Part shown: in pieces, positions 42,458 through 45,629 of the stretch
Position numbering within the stretch: position 1 is the first letter of the stretch
Layout: every line of letters starts with the position of its first letter
From: Deltaproteobacteria bacterium
GTDB taxonomy: Bacteria; Myxococcota_A; UBA9160; UBA4427
Reading direction: 5' to 3'
Length of the DNA stretch: 45,629 bases
Assembly: GCA_002691205.1 (NCBI GenBank)
Contig: NZHD01000044.1
Location: forward strand, 1 to 45,629
The notes under the pieces: generated by a model
Told to the model about the DNA's origin: nothing
The model's database searches: none
Seen by the model: the letters and a program-made list of their open reading frames with translations, nothing else
Position numbers and translations under genes: made by a program

Positions 42458-43357
42458 TCAGAAGTGCCAGGGGAAACGCTTATAATCGGGGTCTCTCTTC
42501 TCGAGGAAGGCGTCCCGTCCCTCCTCGGCCTCGTCGGTCGAGTAGGCTAGGCGAGTCGCCTCGCCGGCGAAGACTTGCTGCCCCATGAGGCCGTCGTCAA
42601 TCAAATTCATTGAAAATTTAGCCATTCGCTGAGCCGTCGGACTTTTCTTATTGATCTCGGCCGCCCAAGCGAGAGCTTCTTTCTCAAGATCTTCGTGTGG
42701 CACAACAAGGTTCACCATGCCCATTTGATGGGCCTCTTCGGCTGTATAGCTGCGTCCCATAAAAAAGATTTCACGCGCAAATTTCTGTCCCACCTGACGA
42801 GCCAAATACGCCGAACCAAAACCACCATCAAAACTAGCTACATCGGTGTCCGTCTGTTTAAAGACGGCATGTTCGCGACTCGCCAACGTTAAATCGCACG
42901 TCACATGTAGGCTGTGCCCACCCCCCACTGCGAAGCCAGGCACCACGGCAATAACGACCTTAGGCATACAGCGAATGAGCCGCTGTACCTCAAGGATATG
43001 AAGCCGCCCCGTCCGTGCGGGATCGATGGAATCCGAGTCTTCGCCTTCGGCATAGCGGTAGCCATCACGACCTCGGATTCTCTGGTCTCCGCCAGAACAG
43101 AAAGCCCAGACGCCATCCTTTGGAGAAGGGCCGTTGCCCGTGAGCAGAATACATCCGACATCGGTGCTCATTCGAGCATGATCGAGGGCTCGATACAGTT
43201 CGTCTACGGTCTGGGGTCGGAAGGCGTTCCGAATGGCGGGCCGATTGAAGGCGATGCGGACCGTTCCCTGATTCTTGGCCCGGTGATAGGTAATGTCCCC
43301 AAACGAGAATCCGGGCACCTCGTTCCATTGGGTTGCGTCAAATACAGGTTCGGTCAT
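42458..43357 (-). CDS. menB: 1,4-dihydroxy-2-naphthoyl-CoA synthase
   Basis: The 299-residue crotonase-fold protein carries the signature of MenB along its length: TVRIAFNRPAIRNAFRPQTV, LLTGNGPSPKDG, WAFCSGGDQRIRGRDGY, FAVGGGHSLHVTCDL and ASFDGGFGSAYLARQVGQK. MenB cyclises o-succinylbenzoyl-CoA in menaquinone synthesis, so the organism probably makes menaquinone. No other men gene is in the window. AAGGAG is eight bases before the ATG. It is convergent with the epoxide-hydrolase-like gene and divergent from the tetrahaem cytochrome gene. Confidence 0.93.
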   Translation of the reverse strand: MTEPVFDATQWNEVPGFSFGDITYHRAKNQGTVRIAFNRPAIRNAFRPQTVDELYRALDHARMSTDVGCILLTGNGPSPKDGVWAFCSGGDQRIRGRDGYRYAEGEDSDSIDPARTGRLHILEVQRLIRCMPKVVIAVVPGFAVGGGHSLHVTCDLTLASREHAVFKQTDTDVASFDGGFGSAYLARQVGQKFAREIFFMGRSYTAEEAHQMGMVNLVVPHEDLEKEALAWAAEINKKSPTAQRMAKFSMNLIDDGLMGQQVFAGEATRLAYSTDEAEEGRDAFLEKRDPDYKRFPWHF

Positions 43358-43554
43358 CGCTAGAACTCCTTACTTTTTTCACTTTGTGATCTTCGATACT
43401 AGCGAGATTGGGTGCACCGAGTACCCCGAGATGAAGGAGAGCAGGATTTCGGACTCGATCCATTAAAGAAGCCTTGGTTTTGTTAGACTTAGGTCGTTTA
43501 GACAAATGAAGTGTAAGACGCCATCGTCCTCCGTCGCAATTAAGGAGCCGTGTC

Positions 43555-44280
43555 ATCAGATTCCCCTTCTCGAGGGCCTGTTCGCTGCGTAAATCAAACA
43601 GCAGCACGATTTTTCTGGCCTGCCTATGCCTCGGCCTGTGTTTGGCACAGCCTTCTTCTTCCGATGATGCTCACAAGGTGAAGGTGGGTGACGCCCTGGC
43701 TGAGCTGGAGCACGACTACGTGGGCATAGCTCGATGTAAGTCTTGTCATGGTAAGGCTCTCATGGGGGACCAGGTTGCCGTCTGGAAGCAGGGGCCTCAC
43801 CACGACGCCTTCACGACCTTGAAGTCTGAGGAATCACAGGCGATTGCGCTGCGAGACGGCATCAAAGGGCCTGCTCAAGAGGCTCCTGAATGTCTCGCCT
43901 GCCACGTCACCGCATTTCACGTGAATCCCGACCGGATTAGCCGACCCCTGAAAGCGTCAGATGGGGTGCAATGCGAAAGCTGCCACGGTCCCGGCCGAAG
44001 CTATCGAAAGAAGTCCATTATGGCGGACACAAAGAAGGCGCGGGCGAATGGCCTATGGGACCCCTCTGCCGCGTCTGGGATTTGTGAACGATGCCATAAC
44101 TCCCTGAGCCCCACGTACGACCCCGCACGTTTCACTCTCAAAGACGGAACCCAGGCTGGCTTCGACTACGATCAGGCCGCTTCCTACATCACTCATCCGA
44201 TCCCACCAGACGTTAAAGGCCGGTACATCGAATTAGATAAAGCCCGCAAGAAACGCGAAAAGCAAGCGCGAGGGCAGTAG
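43555..44280 (+). CDS. Tetrahaem c-type cytochrome (cytochrome c554-like), non-canonical start
   Basis: The mature part has four haem sites: CKSCH (43735), CLACH (43891), CESCH (43972) and CERCH (44083). The histidine-containing segments QGPHHDAF, HVTAFHV and THPIPP could supply distal ligands. The layout resembles cytochrome c554/multihaem electron carriers. An export signal (SSTIFLACLCLGLCLA) is encoded just before residue QPSSSDD, but the frame has no ATG, GTG or TTG between the upstream stop (43507) and a TTG at 43642 that lies at the signal's end. I place the start at ATC 43555, seven bases after AAGGAG; CTG at 43585 is the alternative. Confidence 0.7.
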   Translation: MRFPFSRACSLRKSNSSTIFLACLCLGLCLAQPSSSDDAHKVKVGDALAELEHDYVGIARCKSCHGKALMGDQVAVWKQGPHHDAFTTLKSEESQAIALRDGIKGPAQEAPECLACHVTAFHVNPDRISRPLKASDGVQCESCHGPGRSYRKKSIMADTKKARANGLWDPSAASGICERCHNSLSPTYDPARFTLKDGTQAGFDYDQAASYITHPIPPDVKGRYIELDKARKKREKQARGQ

Positions 44281-44304
44281 AACTTATGAGCTCGGCTAAA
44301 AAGT

Positions 44305-45629
44305 CTAGTCGCTGCCTTCAAGGTCAAACGAGAACTGAAAAGTCACCGTATGAACCGTCTCGTTCAGGTCAATCGGGTCTAGTTGTACTGAATCCACGAA
44401 TTGTTGAAAACGGTAGCCCGCCCCAAGCCTCGCGCGATGACTGACTGGATATGAGAACTCGCTATTCAGAGTCAAAATGCGATTCTCAATCTCATTGGCC
44501 TGATTGATGAGTTGCCCCACATTGCTGCCCACATCAGACTCCCCTACGGCTCCTACGCTCACCCAAGTCAAGGAAGCAGAGACCTCGGCCTCCCAGGCAT
44601 ATGTTTGAGCGAAGCGAGCGCCGATTGAAAGCGATTTAACGTTGCTGGTGTAGTGAGGGATGGAATCGATGTAGAAGCTGACCGGTACAATTCCATTGAT
44701 GTATCTCGGATAATCACTTCGAACGTAGCCGAAACTCTGCTGGTCTTCGTTTTCAGAAAACGTAAGAAAGGTCACCCAGTTCGACAAAGGAAGAGCGGTT
44801 AGAGTGAAGTCATAGCCCCAGACCGTCTGCTCGAACTCGCTCGACCGGCTCTCGCCCGGCAAGGAGTTCGGCAAAGGAAACTCAGTATTCTTGCCGTCTC
44901 GCACAAAACCCGAGGCCGTGAGGGTGAGAGGGAGGGGGAGATTCGATCCGAAGCTGTAACTGCTTCGAAGTCGGAAACGAATGGCCTGGCTGAGATCATT
45001 TGGATATGCGACTTCCGGCGCCCACATCTGACTCAGTTCACCCGAAAGCTGCAAAGAGCGCAAAAGGCGCAGGCGAACTTTCATATAAAAGTCGTATTCA
45101 AGACTTTGGGGTTTAATTAGGCTCACGGCGGGTTGCACCCCTAAAGGAAAGGGGTCCACGGGCGGAAAATTGAGTGTCCGGTTTACCCAATCAAACCTCG
45201 ATCCAACTGCGACATTGAGGCCTCGCATGGGTTGGAGCGCGAGTTCAAGGCCGCCTTTCACCTCATTTCTTTCTTGGATGTACGGAGACTCCTGGAATCC
45301 ATCCCCGAGCACCTGGAAGGCATCCGAAAGGAAGTTTTGTCTGGCTTGGTCGCTGTCGCGGTACATATATTTAAGCCAAGCCCGGAGCTCGAGAGAGCCG
45401 GGAAGGGCGATGTCTGAATCCACGTGCGCTGATACCGTGGTGATCGCGTTCCCGCAGTCTGTCCCACGCCCCTGGCATAATTGATAGAACTCTTGGAGGG
45501 GAGACCGTCGACCGAACTGTTCTAGGCGGCTGGCGAAAACACCGACATTCCATCCGCCGACCTCCGTGCGCCTTGATAACTGAAAACGCCCCATGAAACG
45601 CCGGGTATCCGGAATAAAGAAGAAGCCGC
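44305..45629 (-). CDS. Outer-membrane beta-barrel protein, partial (5' end outside window)
   Basis: The frame is open through the right edge; 441 residues are visible and an internal Met at 45594 is probably not the start, because the barrel-like strands continue before it (GFFFIPDTRRF). Alternating strands with aromatic ends repeat throughout (GWNVGVFASRLEQFG, LELRAWLKYMYRDS, YDFYMKVRLRLLRSLQLSGEL, ARLGAGYRFQQF, VTFQFSFDL), typical of a large porin-like barrel. The general look and tail-to-tail position 24 bases from a tetrahaem cytochrome recall MtrB/PioB proteins, but this is not proven. It could also be another outer-membrane porin. Confidence 0.6.
   Translation of the reverse strand, partial: GFFFIPDTRRFMGRFQLSRRTEVGGWNVGVFASRLEQFGRRSPLQEFYQLCQGRGTDCGNAITTVSAHVDSDIALPGSLELRAWLKYMYRDSDQARQNFLSDAFQVLGDGFQESPYIQERNEVKGGLELALQPMRGLNVAVGSRFDWVNRTLNFPPVDPFPLGVQPAVSLIKPQSLEYDFYMKVRLRLLRSLQLSGELSQMWAPEVAYPNDLSQAIRFRLRSSYSFGSNLPLPLTLTASGFVRDGKNTEFPLPNSLPGESRSSEFEQTVWGYDFTLTALPLSNWVTFLTFSENEDQQSFGYVRSDYPRYINGIVPVSFYIDSIPHYTSNVKSLSIGARFAQTYAWEAEVSASLTWVSVGAVGESDVGSNVGQLINQANEIENRILTLNSEFSYPVSHRARLGAGYRFQQFVDSVQLDPIDLNETVHTVTFQFSFDLEGSD

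Noticed and set aside
43550-43681. GTG at 43550 as start of the tetrahaem cytochrome
   Set aside because: It is in a different frame, only two bases from the AAGGAG site, and its frame runs into a stop after about 43 codons.

Overview
The window is dense bacterial DNA of moderately high GC. Genes are short-spaced and sit on both strands. I see no rRNA, tRNA, CRISPR array, insertion sequence or phage gene. Several features suggest an aerobic or facultative Gram-negative heterotroph: many lipobox lipoproteins, outer-membrane beta-barrels, a di-haem peroxidase, a multihaem cytochrome, a menaquinone-pathway MenB, an ECF sigma factor and lipid/steroid-type enzymes. The combination resembles deltaproteobacteria in the broad sense (Myxococcota-like or a related environmental lineage). 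That placement is inference; no marker gene in the window settles it.

Left part (1-11.3 kb). The end of a flippase-like membrane protein meets a DapB-like dehydrogenase, which is divergent from a D-aminoacylase-family amidohydrolase. Then come a DUF1214 protein, an NTF2-like protein, a UPF0178 protein, a methyltransferase, a phytanoyl-CoA dioxygenase relative, a small M50-like membrane protein, a lipoprotein amidohydrolase and an HSL-type esterase.

Middle-left (11.4-17.8 kb, minus strand). Two unusual surface lipoproteins lie in the same orientation. One is a Ca-dependent PI-PLC-like enzyme preceded by a thrombospondin type-1 repeat. The other is a 1172-residue protein carrying a CBM2 cellulose-binding-type domain, duplicated beta-rich modules, a proline-rich linker and one c-type haem site. 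A TauD-family dioxygenase lies upstream.

Centre (18-29.9 kb). An aldo/keto reductase precedes a compact four-gene operon of zinc-ribbon/PspC protein, ECF sigma factor, ZAS-type anti-sigma factor and a second zinc-ribbon/PspC protein. The operon is headed by a good ECF-type promoter match. Then follow a bile-acid/sodium symporter-family protein, a thioesterase-like hydrolase, an outer-membrane barrel, a VOC protein, a steroid 5-alpha-reductase-family protein, a DUF3604 lipoprotein, a BCCT transporter and a di-haem cytochrome c peroxidase relative.

Right part (30-45.6 kb). A cysteine-rich lipoprotein is divergent from a run of plus-strand genes: FadA5-like thiolase, two SDRs, an APH-family phosphotransferase, a rifampin-phosphotransferase-like dikinase and a CPA2 antiporter. 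An HIBADH-family dehydrogenase is divergent from a PA3286-type ketoacyl synthase III and an epoxide-hydrolase-like protein. MenB is divergent from a tetrahaem cytochrome whose export signal has no ATG/GTG/TTG start in front of it. The window ends inside an outer-membrane barrel gene.

Taken together the genes suggest breakdown of lipids, steroid- or isoprenoid-like compounds and surface polymers, with haem proteins and a sigma-factor-controlled envelope response. The strongest candidates for something little described are the CBM2-haem lipoprotein, the TSP1-PI-PLC lipoprotein and the PspC-sigma-antisigma-PspC operon.
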